Of a stretch of 53,201 bases of DNA, positions 26,250-34,290 are shown in pieces. Made by a program: the position numbers and the translations under genes. The notes under the pieces were generated by a model. That model was not told the origin of the DNA and ran no database searches. It was given only the letters and a program-made list of their open reading frames with translations. The DNA comes from an uncultured Clostridiaceae bacterium. GTDB taxonomy: Bacteria; Bacillota; Clostridia; TANB77; CAG-508. Every line of letters begins with the position of its first letter. The stretch's first letter is position 1. The stretch spans positions 1 through 53,201 of the forward strand of contig CATXTS010000001.1 of NCBI GenBank assembly GCA_958402495.1, given 5' to 3'.

Positions 26250-28311
26250 AGTAATATTTGACAGAGCTAGAACAGCAAATGCACTTCCAGGAATGGAAGG
26301 AATTGCAAATGTTCCAGTTGTGTTGCAAAATATAGAAACGAACGAAAGATTAGCAGTTTTAACAGATAGTAATGGAAATTACGTGTTTTTAAATGTGCCA
26401 AATGGAAATTATCGTATTGTGGAAGCTTTTGGAGCACCAGCTGTGCCTACACCAGGCAATTTTAATAATGCAGTAGTAGGAAGTATTCCAGAAGAAGCAA
26501 TGCCACCAATTAGCTATGTAAGCAATCCACCACCAGGTACTACTAATTTAGATGCGACTACACCTAATACGATTTTTATAACAGTGGAAGATGCAGACTT
26601 AGAAAATCAAGATTTTTTAAATGGTCCTGTTCGATATACACCAATTAGCACTATTACAGATGAATGTGCAATCATTTCTCCTATTAATTTAATTAACGTG
26701 GCAGATAATGGTACGTTTGGTACTTTCCCAGCAGGAACACCTGCTAATACTGGTGCAAATCCAAACCCTTATCCAGGGATTGCGCCAGATTTCACGTATG
26801 TATTACCAAACCCAGACACCTACACACCAGATGCTGGTGAGTACACTATTCAAAATTTAATGAATAATTCTTTAAGTAATAGAATAGGGGCTTGGTGGCG
26901 TATTGCAGACCATACAAGTGGCAATGAGATTGGAAGAATGATGGTAGTCAATGGATTTGAGCCAGGTTCTGTATTCTTTAGAGATGTCGTAACCGTACAA
27001 CCAAATACTAATTATTTATTTAGTGCTTGGATTTTAAATATGTTTAAAGCACTAGGCTATGAAAATCCTGCATTAGGAGTAAGAATATTAGATGAAAATG
27101 GAAATGTATTATATAATGCGACCTTAGGAATCTTAATACCTGTTAATGTCAATACACCAGAGTGGAAACAAATTGGTACAGTTATTAATTCTAGGAATAA
27201 TACAACATTAACTGTAGAATTCTTAAGTGAGGGGCCAGAAGCAATTGGTAATGACTATGCAATAGATGATATTTCATTAAATGAAATAGAAGTGCCTGTC
27301 TTTACACCTATAAAAACAGCAAGTACTACAGAATTAGCAGTAGGAGAAGCGGTTACGTATACAGTAACACTTACCAATACTTGTGAAAGTGATTTAACAG
27401 ATGTCTTTTTCCAAGATATTCTTCCAGAGGGACTTTCTTTTGTTCCAAATTCTGTGGTTGTTAATGGAATAGCACAAACAGGTGTAAATCCTAATACAGG
27501 ATTTACTATACCTGATATAGCAGGTGGGCAAACAGCTACTATCACATTTTCAGCAGTGGCAACTTCTGTACCAACTCAAAATCCAACATTAAATCGTGCG
27601 ACTATTACGTATAACTATACGCCAGTAGAAGGAGGAATTCCAGAGACTTTTCAAGTAACGTCCAATGAAGTACCTGTAGAAATTTCAGAAGAAAGTGCCG
27701 ATGTGATGGTTGTAAAAACAGCAAGTCCAACTAGTGTAAATCCAGCAGATAGATTAACTTACCGTATTACGGTTACTAATAATGGACCATCTAATGCAGA
27801 AAATGTAGTATTAACAGATATGATTCCTAATAGTATTCTTAATCCAGAGTATTCTATAAATGGAGGAGTTACTTTTCAACCGTGGACAGGAAGCTTGAAT
27901 ATAGGAACCATGAACAGTTCAGAATCGGTAGTAGTTATTATAAGAGGAACGGTTATGCAAGATACCGATATGCCAATTACAAATACAGCACGAGTAACTT
28001 CTTCGACGCCAGACCCTAACTTAGAAAATAATACGTCTACTATTACAATTAATATTAGAGGTTCAAGATGTCAAGCTATTACAGATATTATAGAATCTGT
28101 AGCTATGCAAGAGACAGCTTTATCACATATATTAAATGCAGAAGGGGAGAAGATACAAGCAGCAGTGGCTATGGAAAATATTACACCAGAACAATTATTA
28201 CAAATCAATCAAAGTGCAACAAATTTAATTAATGGAATTTTTAGATTAGAAACTATTTTACAAGGAAAATTACAATTATTTTCTGGAAAATGTGAAGAAG
28301 AAAATAGCTAA
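26230..28311 (+). CDS. Large surface protein with SdrD-like, DUF11 and HILNAEGEK domains
   Basis: A 693-residue modular protein. Residues 1-70 form a prealbumin-like/SdrD B-type domain (VPVVLQNIETNERLAVLTD, GNYVFLNVPNGNYRIVEA). Residues 140-355 look like a jelly-roll binding domain. Two DUF11 repeats follow (VGEAVTYTVTLTNTCESDLT and PADRLTYRITVTNNGPSNA), then the shared C-terminal domain (IESVAMQETALSHILNAEGEK). No signal peptide or LPXTG motif is seen, which would fit a mother-cell-made spore coat or exosporium protein. GTG 26230 is chosen because GAAGGAGGTGG lies seven bases upstream; GTG 26221 is inside it. Confidence 0.85.
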   Translation: MATISGRVIFDRARTANALPGMEGIANVPVVLQNIETNERLAVLTDSNGNYVFLNVPNGNYRIVEAFGAPAVPTPGNFNNAVVGSIPEEAMPPISYVSNPPPGTTNLDATTPNTIFITVEDADLENQDFLNGPVRYTPISTITDECAIISPINLINVADNGTFGTFPAGTPANTGANPNPYPGIAPDFTYVLPNPDTYTPDAGEYTIQNLMNNSLSNRIGAWWRIADHTSGNEIGRMMVVNGFEPGSVFFRDVVTVQPNTNYLFSAWILNMFKALGYENPALGVRILDENGNVLYNATLGILIPVNVNTPEWKQIGTVINSRNNTTLTVEFLSEGPEAIGNDYAIDDISLNEIEVPVFTPIKTASTTELAVGEAVTYTVTLTNTCESDLTDVFFQDILPEGLSFVPNSVVVNGIAQTGVNPNTGFTIPDIAGGQTATITFSAVATSVPTQNPTLNRATITYNYTPVEGGIPETFQVTSNEVPVEISEESADVMVVKTASPTSVNPADRLTYRITVTNNGPSNAENVVLTDMIPNSILNPEYSINGGVTFQPWTGSLNIGTMNSSESVVVIIRGTVMQDTDMPITNTARVTSSTPDPNLENNTSTITINIRGSRCQAITDIIESVAMQETALSHILNAEGEKIQAAVAMENITPEQLLQINQSATNLINGIFRLETILQGKLQLFSGKCEEENS

Positions 28312-28544
28312 AGGATATAAAATGGACTCACATAAAGCATGAGGTTATTTGATATAAAATCAGTAAAAACAATTAGCAAAAAACATTTTAAAAATTTTTG
28401 AGTTAGAAATAGATTCAATTGAATACCAAGAATATTTGCTTAGAGTTAAAGAAAATCAGAATACCGGAAAATTTATATGAAAGTATATTTCACAGATATT
28501 TATTCTAGGTGCATGCATTCTGTTAATTCGTATTTAATTTGACG
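28312..28544. other. Intergenic stretch without a recognisable gene
   Basis: AT-rich DNA after the surface-protein gene. A 34-codon open stretch around 28380-28480 lacks a start codon and ends at TGA, so it may be a decayed fragment. I see no promoter or RNA in it. Confidence 0.4.
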
Positions 28545-28595
28545 TAAGTGGGGTAAAAGATTTAGTTTTAAAGTTTTACTCCACTTATTATTTTT
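28545..28595 (+). terminator. Intrinsic terminator downstream of the surface-protein genes
   Basis: TAAGTGGGGTAAAA and TTTTACTCCACTTA form a 14-pair stem with one G-U pair, followed by TTATTTTTT. Confidence 0.8.
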
Positions 28596-28710
28596 TAGAA
28601 AAAATTTATAATACAAGTGCTGTGATACAATAGGAGAAAAATAGAAAAGAAGTAAAGAATATGAAACATCTATATAAAAAAGAAAAATAATTTATGAAAA
28701 TAGCACTTTA

Positions 28711-28842
28711 CTAGATAGCTATTATGTCATAATCTTGTGTATCGTTTAAAGGAATAGATATCGTATAACCATTAGATACATAATAAGCTATAGCAATTGC
28801 AAGACTAGTATTTCCTTTTTCTTTATTAGTGTGAAAATGCAT
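28711..28842 (-). pseudogene. Truncated PD-(D/E)XK homing endonuclease remnant
   Basis: A 43-codon ORF with a perfect binding site (TTAGGAGG) reads MHFHTNKEKGNTSLAIAIAY then YVSNGYTISIPLNDTQDYDI before an early stop. The pattern G.......AIAYF...GY.VSIPL.D.Q.YD matches the start of the PD-(D/E)XK endonucleases linked to tRNA group I introns (I-SspI type), which normally continue with the catalytic VQVK strand. That part is missing. It lies 64 bases downstream of an intron-bearing tRNA-Tyr on the same strand, so it is probably a leftover of the intron's mobility gene. Confidence 0.6.
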
Positions 28843-28870
28843 AGAAAAACCTCCTAACATTTATAAAATA

Positions 28871-28905
28871 AAAACAATGTAATATTTTTTATTACATTGT
28901 TTTTG
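28871..28905 (-). terminator. Terminator after the tRNA pair
   Basis: AAAACAATGTAATA and its near-perfect complement form a hairpin directly after the tRNA 3' end; on the minus strand TTTTTATTTT follows. Confidence 0.8.
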
Positions 28906-29220
28906 TGGTGGGCAGGGATGGATTCGAACCATCGTACTCGTATGAGAACAGATTTCTTACTACTATAGTTTTCACTACCATAAAATGTTTGTAGTCTGGA
29001 CTTTCTCTTTATCTTCTTGTGAGAAGATACCAGGTATAAAGTCTCTACACTCGAAAATTAAATTTTCTAGCTCGGGATTGTCATAGATAATAAATATATC
29101 CTTAGAATTCCCCGAATTAGCCTGGTTATCATCATACAATCACTTGTATGAGCTGCAAATTTAGGTTTTGATAAACCAAAGACCACAGTCTGCCGCCTTT
29201 AGCCACTCGGCCACCTACCC
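28906..29220 (-). tRNA. tRNA-Tyr(GUA) interrupted by a group I intron
   Basis: The 5' exon (29185-29220) gives acceptor GGGTAGG, D-arm GCCGAGTGGCTAAAGGC and anticodon-stem GGCAGACTGT. The 3' exon (28906-28955) gives AAATCTG, a long variable arm with CTCATACGAG, T-arm GATGGTTCGAATCCATC, acceptor CCTGCCC and encoded ACCA. Joined, the anticodon loop is CTGTAAA with anticodon GTA, and the long variable arm fits bacterial tRNA-Tyr. The break lies between anticodon positions 35 and 36. It is co-oriented with the CAU tRNA 52 bases upstream and probably co-transcribed. Confidence 0.93.
28956..29184 (-). ncRNA. Group I self-splicing intron in tRNA-Tyr
   Basis: A 229-nt intron with the four conserved group I core segments in order on the minus strand: P-like AATTCGGGGAATT (29106-29118), Q-like AATCCCGAGCT (29069-29079), R-like GTGTAGAGACTTTAT (29036-29050) and S-like AAGAGAAAGTCC (28998-29009). 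The 5' exon ends in U and the intron ends in G, as group I introns require. A GCAG at 29153-29156 can pair with exon CTGT as the guide, giving the U-G wobble. No ORF fits inside; a truncated endonuclease remnant lies downstream. The subgroup is not assigned. Confidence 0.88.
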
Positions 29221-29272
29221 ATAAATATAAAATTTTAACGTTAGTGGAATACCAGTATCATAAAAAGATAAA

Positions 29273-29349
29273 TGGTGCTCCCTCAAGGATTTGAACCTTG
29301 GACCCACCGGTTATGAGCCGGTTGCTCTGACCAACTGAGCTAAGGGAGC
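29273..29349 (-). tRNA. tRNA with CAU anticodon (elongator Met likely, Ile2 possible)
   Basis: A complete 77-base cloverleaf with encoded CCA: acceptor GCTCCCT/AGGGAGC, D-arm GCTCAGTTGGTCAGAGC, anticodon stem ACCGG with loop CTCATAA, T-arm CAAGGTTCAAATCCTTG. It is not the initiator. Elongator tRNA-Met and the tRNA-Ile2 whose C34 is turned into lysidine both have CAU, and I cannot separate them with certainty. Confidence 0.92.
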
Positions 29350-29480
29350 AAATCCTAACGCGATTTTTATTATACAAAATATTTATAAGAATGTCAAGAG
29401 AAATTATTAAAAAAAATAAAAAGTAGGGAAGAAATAATTGAAATTGAGAAACATAAAGAGAAAAGAAGTCAATACATAAA

Positions 29481-29526
29481 AATACCACTTTTACTAAATG
29501 AATTTATTTAATAAAGAAGTGGTATT
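29481..29526 (-). terminator. Terminator after the minus-strand transglycosylase
   Basis: AATACCACTT and AAGTGGTATT form a 10-pair stem that can extend inward; T-rich sequence follows on the minus strand. Confidence 0.65.
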
Positions 29527-29545
29527 CTTAAAAAATATGAAATTC

Positions 29546-30238
29546 TTACTGTATAATTTTATCGGCTTCTTCTTGGGAAAGGTAACCATATTTAACCATA
29601 GAACGAATCACTTTTCCTTGTCTACTTCTAGCTAAATCTGGATTAATAGTAGGTGCATAAACAGAAGGGGCATTAGGTACACCTGCTAACATAGTTGACT
29701 CATATAAAGTAAGGTCTTTTGGTTCTTTTTTATAATAGCCATTAGCAGCTTCTTTAATGCCATAATAGCCTTCGCCGAAATAAATGGTATTTATGTATAA
29801 TTCTAAGATATCATCCTTAGAATAATTTTTTTCTAACTCCATAGCCATAAAAATCTCAGCAATTTTTCTAGAAACAAAATCGTCCTCTGTAATAAAATAT
29901 AAATTTTTAGCTACCTGTTGGGTAATGGTACTACCACCTTCATTTAACTCACCAGCACGAATATTAGAAATAACAGCTCTACCAATCGAAATTACATCAA
30001 TAGCACCATGTTCCTTGAAGCGATGGTCCTCTACAGCAATAACAGCATTCTTATAATCATCTGGTACATCCTCTTTTTTAGTATAATTTTCATCACTTTG
30101 AATCTTTTCTATTTTGTCTTTCAAACTCATTTCCTCTATAGCGGATTTATATAACTTATGACCATTTAAAATTACAACAGTTGAAGCAATAATTATAACC
30201 GCTAATAGAAGAAGGAGCCCTCTTTTCACATATTTCAT
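29546..30238 (-). CDS. Monofunctional GT51 peptidoglycan glycosyltransferase, copy 1
   Basis: A 230-residue protein with an N-terminal membrane anchor (about residues 6-25) and a GT51 lipid II transglycosylase domain but no penicillin-binding transpeptidase domain. Motif 1 is AVEDHRFKEHGAID with the catalytic glutamate, motif 2 is EGGSTITQQVAKNL, and the later RKIAEIFMAMELE and ILELYINTIYFGEGYYGI are also present. It polymerises glycan strands outside the membrane. A close paralogue lies at 36404 on the other strand. Confidence 0.93.
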   Translation of the reverse strand: MKYVKRGLLLLLAVIIIASTVVILNGHKLYKSAIEEMSLKDKIEKIQSDENYTKKEDVPDDYKNAVIAVEDHRFKEHGAIDVISIGRAVISNIRAGELNEGGSTITQQVAKNLYFITEDDFVSRKIAEIFMAMELEKNYSKDDILELYINTIYFGEGYYGIKEAANGYYKKEPKDLTLYESTMLAGVPNAPSVYAPTINPDLARSRQGKVIRSMVKYGYLSQEEADKIIQ

Positions 30239-30384
30239 ATTTGATTCCTCCTTATGATAATGGTATTATACAACATCGTTATGAAAAAAGACAAACTATT
30301 TTCTTAAAAAATTATGAATATTATGATTGAAAAACAGATAAGCATACGATATAATAGAAAAAACAAAGGAGGAAGATAAACAAA

Positions 30385-31557
30385 ATGGAAGAAAAGAAAA
30401 AGATACAAATAACCAGAATTAGTTTAATAGCACTTATAGCAGTTGTCATTCTTGCAATAAGCATCTTAGCTGTTATTTTACTAAGAGGTAAAGAAGAAAC
30501 CAAACCGCAAGAAAATATAATAGAAAATAAAGAAGAAAATACACAAATAGAAGAACCAACAAAACCAGAAGAGCCAGAAATTGCAAAAGAACCATTACCA
30601 CAGATTGCCTTAAATACCATAGCCAAAGAAAATGCAACGATTAATGGTAAGGTACCATGTTATTATAACCCTGTCATTCCTAAAGGGTTTAAAGCTATAG
30701 GAAGCATGCAAGATAGCACAATAGATGCAAGTGCTGATTGGGAAAAAGAAAATAGCTATTTAAATGGATTAGTTATAGAAGATGAAAAAGGAAACCAATT
30801 TGTATGGATACCTGTAGAAAATATGGAATTATTTCATACAACAGACTGGCAAAAAAATGTACCAAAAGAAAGCATAGACAAAACCTATATAGAACCAGCA
30901 GATAACGAGAAAGAAGAATACACCAACATGTATCAAAAGGTAAGAAAATATGGTGGCTTTTATGTAGGTAGATTTGAAGTAGGAGATGTAGAAGCACAAA
31001 CTGCCAGAACAGAAGTGAAAAACACAGACAATATTGCCATCAAAAAAGGACTACAAGTATATGACTATGTACCATTTGAACAAACAACTATCAATAAAAG
31101 AGAAATCATAGGTGCCAAAGAATTAGCTATCAAATTTGGAAAAACCAATCAATATGAAAATATTACCACATCGGTTATGTATGGTGTACAATGGGACTCT
31201 ATGCTAAGATTTTTAGCAGGAGACAAGTACAATGTAAATGACAGTTTAACATGGGGAAACTATCCAAATGCTACTTTAGAATATAAAGACTTACAAGGAA
31301 ACACTTATGAAAAACCACAAGGAGAAGCTAGATTATTACTAACCGGTAGTAGTGAAAACACCAAAGCCAAAAATATTTATGACGTAGCAGGAAATGTATA
31401 TGAATGGACAACAGAAACAGCGGGAAATAATGTAAGAGTTGTAAGAGGCGGCTGCTATATGGTAACCATCGGGCAATTAGCAGCAACCAGATATGCTTAC
31501 AATGCAGCAACAGCCAATAATGCAATAGGCTTTAGAATTAGTTTTTACATAAACTAA
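30385..31557 (+). CDS. Membrane-anchored FGE/SUMF1-like domain protein
   Basis: A 390-residue protein with a basic N-terminus, one membrane segment (about residues 11-32), an acidic proline/glutamate-rich linker to about residue 72, and a C-terminal domain of the formylglycine-generating-enzyme fold. Signs of the fold are NQFVWIPVE, GGFYVGRFEV, VAGNVYEWTTE, VRGGCYM and the final GFRISFYI. The copper-binding cysteine pair of true FGE is not evident, so it is probably a binding or structural version. The domain would face outside. The start follows AAAGGAGGAAG. Confidence 0.82.
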   Translation: MEEKKKIQITRISLIALIAVVILAISILAVILLRGKEETKPQENIIENKEENTQIEEPTKPEEPEIAKEPLPQIALNTIAKENATINGKVPCYYNPVIPKGFKAIGSMQDSTIDASADWEKENSYLNGLVIEDEKGNQFVWIPVENMELFHTTDWQKNVPKESIDKTYIEPADNEKEEYTNMYQKVRKYGGFYVGRFEVGDVEAQTARTEVKNTDNIAIKKGLQVYDYVPFEQTTINKREIIGAKELAIKFGKTNQYENITTSVMYGVQWDSMLRFLAGDKYNVNDSLTWGNYPNATLEYKDLQGNTYEKPQGEARLLLTGSSENTKAKNIYDVAGNVYEWTTETAGNNVRVVRGGCYMVTIGQLAATRYAYNAATANNAIGFRISFYIN

Positions 31558-31590
31558 TGGGGACGGGCTTATTTTGTTTAATAGGAAGAA

Positions 31591-31632
31591 GAGAAAGAAA
31601 CAGATTTTTTCTGTTTCTTTTCTCTTTTTTTT
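31591..31632 (+). terminator. Intrinsic terminator
   Basis: GAGAAAGAAACAG pairs with CTGTTTCTTTTCTC with one bulge, followed by eight T residues. Confidence 0.8.
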
Positions 31633-31659
31633 GACAGGTTTCTAAAAGCAGTGTATACT
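31631..31659 (+). promoter_or_regulatory. Promoter of the BceRS-like two-component genes
   Basis: TTGACA and TATACT are separated by 17 bases, 22 bases before the response regulator start. Confidence 0.8.
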
Positions 31660-31681
31660 AATAAAAAAGGTGGGAATCGAT

Positions 31682-32368
31682 ATGCAAAAAATAATGATTA
31701 TAGAAGATGATGAAAAATTAAGAACGCAGTTAGAAGATTTTTTAAGTCATCATGGATATCTAATAGAAAAAATAGTCAAGTTTGAAAGTGCCGTAGAAGA
31801 AATTACGAAAAGTGAGCCAGACTTAGTATTGCTAGATATTCAGTTGCCACATACAGATGGTGAGTTTATTTTGCAACAATTAAGAAAGGTGTCAGAAGTA
31901 CCCGTAATTATGATTACTAGTAAGGATAATGCCATGGACGAATTGTTAAGTATGAACTATGGGGCAGATGATTATGTAACAAAACCATTTCATATACAAA
32001 TTTTATTAGCTAAAATTGCAGCTATTCTAAAAAGGGTAGGAAGAACACAGAATTCGTTAAATGTGATAGATGCTGGGAATTTTATTGTAAATCTTTCAAA
32101 AAGTAGAATTGAACGAGGCGAAAAACAAATAGAATTAACAAAGAATGAATTAAAAATTATCCACTTTTTGTTGCAAAAAAGAGGACAAATTGTTTCAAGA
32201 GAAGAAATGATGGAATATTTATGGGATACCGATAGTTTTATTGATGATAATACCTTAACTGTAAATATTACTAGACTAAAAAATAAACTTTTAGAAATTG
32301 ACTTAAAAGAAATCATAGAGACCAAAAGAGGACAAGGATATCTTTTAAAAGAAGAAACAGAAAGATAA
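31682..32368 (+). CDS. BceR-like OmpR-family response regulator
   Basis: A 228-residue regulator. The receiver has IIEDDEKLR, the phosphoacceptor aspartate in VLLDIQLPHTDG and the lysine in DDYVTKPF. The C-terminal winged helix covers about residues 130-225 and ends with KRGQGYLLK. The ATG at 31682 is preferred over an in-frame GTG at 31670 within the AAGGTGG site. It heads a four-gene set (regulator, kinase, ABC ATPase, permease) typical of Bce modules that sense and resist cell-wall-active peptides. Confidence 0.92.
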   Translation: MQKIMIIEDDEKLRTQLEDFLSHHGYLIEKIVKFESAVEEITKSEPDLVLLDIQLPHTDGEFILQQLRKVSEVPVIMITSKDNAMDELLSMNYGADDYVTKPFHIQILLAKIAAILKRVGRTQNSLNVIDAGNFIVNLSKSRIERGEKQIELTKNELKIIHFLLQKRGQIVSREEMMEYLWDTDSFIDDNTLTVNITRLKNKLLEIDLKEIIETKRGQGYLLKEETER

Positions 32369-32381
32369 AAGGAGAAAAATA

Positions 32382-33395
32382 ATGAAATGGATAGAATGGA
32401 TAAAGGATAGATGGATAACCATTATCTTATTATTACTGGTCATTATGACGATTTGCATATTCTTATTACCATATAATTTACCAATGATATTAGTCTTATA
32501 TATGATTATCAGTATATTAGTAGCCTATATGGTAGGAATTGGTATAGAATTTCACCAAAGAAAAGTGTTTTATGAAAAAGTACAAAGATTGTTAGAAGAA
32601 TTACCAGAAAAATATTTAATAGTAGAACTGATAAAAGAACCTGGTTTTGTAGAAGGAAAAATATTAAAAGATATTTTGCAGCAGACCAATAAATCTATGT
32701 TAGAACATGTTAACAGTTATAAATATAATGAGGAAGAATATAAAGAATATATTGAAACTTGGATACATGAGATTAAGACGCCCATTGCGACAGGAAAAAT
32801 GATTGTGGAAAATCATAAGAATGAAACGACTAAAAGTATTGAAGAAGAGTTGGATAAAATTGATAATTATGTAGAACAAGCTTTATTTTATGCTAGAAGT
32901 AACACGGTGGAAAAAGATTACTGTATTACGAAAACTTCTTTAAAAGAAATGGTAAACTCTGTTATAAAGAGAAATAAAAATGCTTTTATACAAGGAAAAA
33001 TAAAAGCCAATTTACATGATTTAGAGATAAAGGTAAATACTGACCCAAAATGGTGTATCTTTATTTTCAATCAAATCATACAAAACAGTATTCGTTACTT
33101 AGATAAAGAAGAAAAAGAGATTGAGATTTTTGCTGAAAAGGAAAAAGAAAAAGTAGAATTATATATAAAGGATAATGGAATAGGCATTAAAATAGAAGAA
33201 TTACCACGTGTATTTGAAAAAGGCTTTACAGGGACGAATGGAAGACAGACTAATAAAAAGTCTACAGGAATAGGATTATATTTATGCAAAAAACTATGTG
33301 CTAAATTACAAATAGGTATCCAAATAGAATCTGTAGAAAAGGAAGCAACTTGTGTAAAGATGACTTTTCCTATGAACAGTTTTATATTAAAGTAA
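32382..33395 (+). CDS. BceS-like intramembrane-sensing histidine kinase
   Basis: A 337-residue kinase with two membrane segments (about residues 13-31 and 34-55) and almost no loop between them, the layout of BceS/GraS kinases that sense through their partner transporter. The H box is ETWIHEIKTPIATG. The ATPase region shows FNQIIQNSIRYL (N box), IKDNGIGIK (G1) and KSTGIGLYLCK (G2). It starts 13 bases after the regulator. Specificity is set by the transporter and is unknown. Confidence 0.93.
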   Translation: MKWIEWIKDRWITIILLLLVIMTICIFLLPYNLPMILVLYMIISILVAYMVGIGIEFHQRKVFYEKVQRLLEELPEKYLIVELIKEPGFVEGKILKDILQQTNKSMLEHVNSYKYNEEEYKEYIETWIHEIKTPIATGKMIVENHKNETTKSIEEELDKIDNYVEQALFYARSNTVEKDYCITKTSLKEMVNSVIKRNKNAFIQGKIKANLHDLEIKVNTDPKWCIFIFNQIIQNSIRYLDKEEKEIEIFAEKEKEKVELYIKDNGIGIKIEELPRVFEKGFTGTNGRQTNKKSTGIGLYLCKKLCAKLQIGIQIESVEKEATCVKMTFPMNSFILK

Positions 33396-33428
33396 GCTAT
33401 CTATAGGCTTACTTTTTCTAATGGTATC

Positions 33429-33442
33429 TTACAAAACTGTAA
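33429..33442 (+). promoter_or_regulatory. BceR-type operator (TTACA-N4-TGTAA)
   Basis: A perfect inverted repeat TTACA-AAAC-TGTAA lies 80 bases before the ABC ATPase start. It fits the TNACA-N4-TGTAA site reported for BceR-like regulators. A TATAAT -10 box follows at 33487 with a poor -35 (TGGTAA), as expected for an activator-dependent promoter. Confidence 0.8.
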
Positions 33443-33486
33443 GGTAAATGAAAGATAAATCGATGGTAAGTAAGGTAGTAATTGTT

Positions 33487-33492
33487 TATAAT
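33487..33492 (+). promoter_or_regulatory. -10 box of the BceAB-like transporter promoter
   Basis: TATAAT lies 30 bases before the ATPase start. The sequence 17 bases upstream of it is TGGTAA, a weak -35. Confidence 0.6.
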
Positions 33493-33522
33493 GAAAGTAC
33501 AAATAAAAAAGGAGGATAAAAA

Positions 33523-34290
33523 ATGAGTCAAGTGTTAGAGGTAAAAAATATAGAAAAGTACTATGGAAACAAATCTAATTTAACAAAGGCAATAGACAAT
33601 ATTAGTTTTACTGTGGAAGAAGGAGAATTTGTTGGTATCATGGGTGCATCAGGAAGTGGTAAAACAACTCTTTTAAATTGTATTTCTACCATCGATAGAG
33701 TAACGGCTGGAAATATTATCATTAACAAACAAGATATTACGAGATTAAGAGGAAATAATCTTAATAAATTTAGAAGAGAAGAACTAGGATTTATTTTCCA
33801 AGATTTCAACTTATTAGACACACTAACTGCTTATGAAAATATCGCGCTTAGTTTAACAATCCAAAGAGAAAGTCCAAAGAAAATCAAAGAAAGGGTACAA
33901 GAAGTTGCTAAAAAATTAGAAATAGAAGAGGTATTGAAAAAATATCCTTATCAAATATCAGGAGGACAAAAGCAAAGAGTAGCTGCTGCAAGAGCGATTA
34001 TTACTAACCCAAAATTAATTTTAGCAGATGAACCAACTGGTGCATTAGATTCTAAAGCTGCTAGGATGTTACTAGAAAGTATGGAAAAATTAAATAAAGA
34101 AAATAAAGCAACTATTTTAATGGTAACACATGATGCCTTTACCGCTAGCTACTGTCAAAGAATCTTATTTATTAAAGATGGTAAAATCTTTAATGAAATT
34201 CGAAAAGGAGAGAAACCTAGAAAAGAATTCTTTGATGAAATTATTAATGTAGTTACTCTTCTGGGAGGTGACTTAAATGATGTCATTTAA
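33523..34290 (+). CDS. BceA-like ABC transporter ATPase
   Basis: A 255-residue ATPase with Walker A GASGSGKTT, Q-loop FIFQDFNLLD, signature ISGGQKQRVAAARA, Walker B LILADEPTGALDS and H-loop VTHD. It belongs to the macrolide/bacitracin exporter class. Its end overlaps the permease start by 14 bases, so the two are coupled. It is preceded by the BceR-type operator, so its expression probably rises when the kinase is triggered. Confidence 0.94.
   Translation: MSQVLEVKNIEKYYGNKSNLTKAIDNISFTVEEGEFVGIMGASGSGKTTLLNCISTIDRVTAGNIIINKQDITRLRGNNLNKFRREELGFIFQDFNLLDTLTAYENIALSLTIQRESPKKIKERVQEVAKKLEIEEVLKKYPYQISGGQKQRVAAARAIITNPKLILADEPTGALDSKAARMLLESMEKLNKENKATILMVTHDAFTASYCQRILFIKDGKIFNEIRKGEKPRKEFFDEIINVVTLLGGDLNDVI

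Noticed and set aside
31558..31580. GGGGACGGGCT after the FGE-like gene considered as a repeat element.
   Set aside because: Only a short motif is present and no second copy or inverted repeat could be shown in the window.
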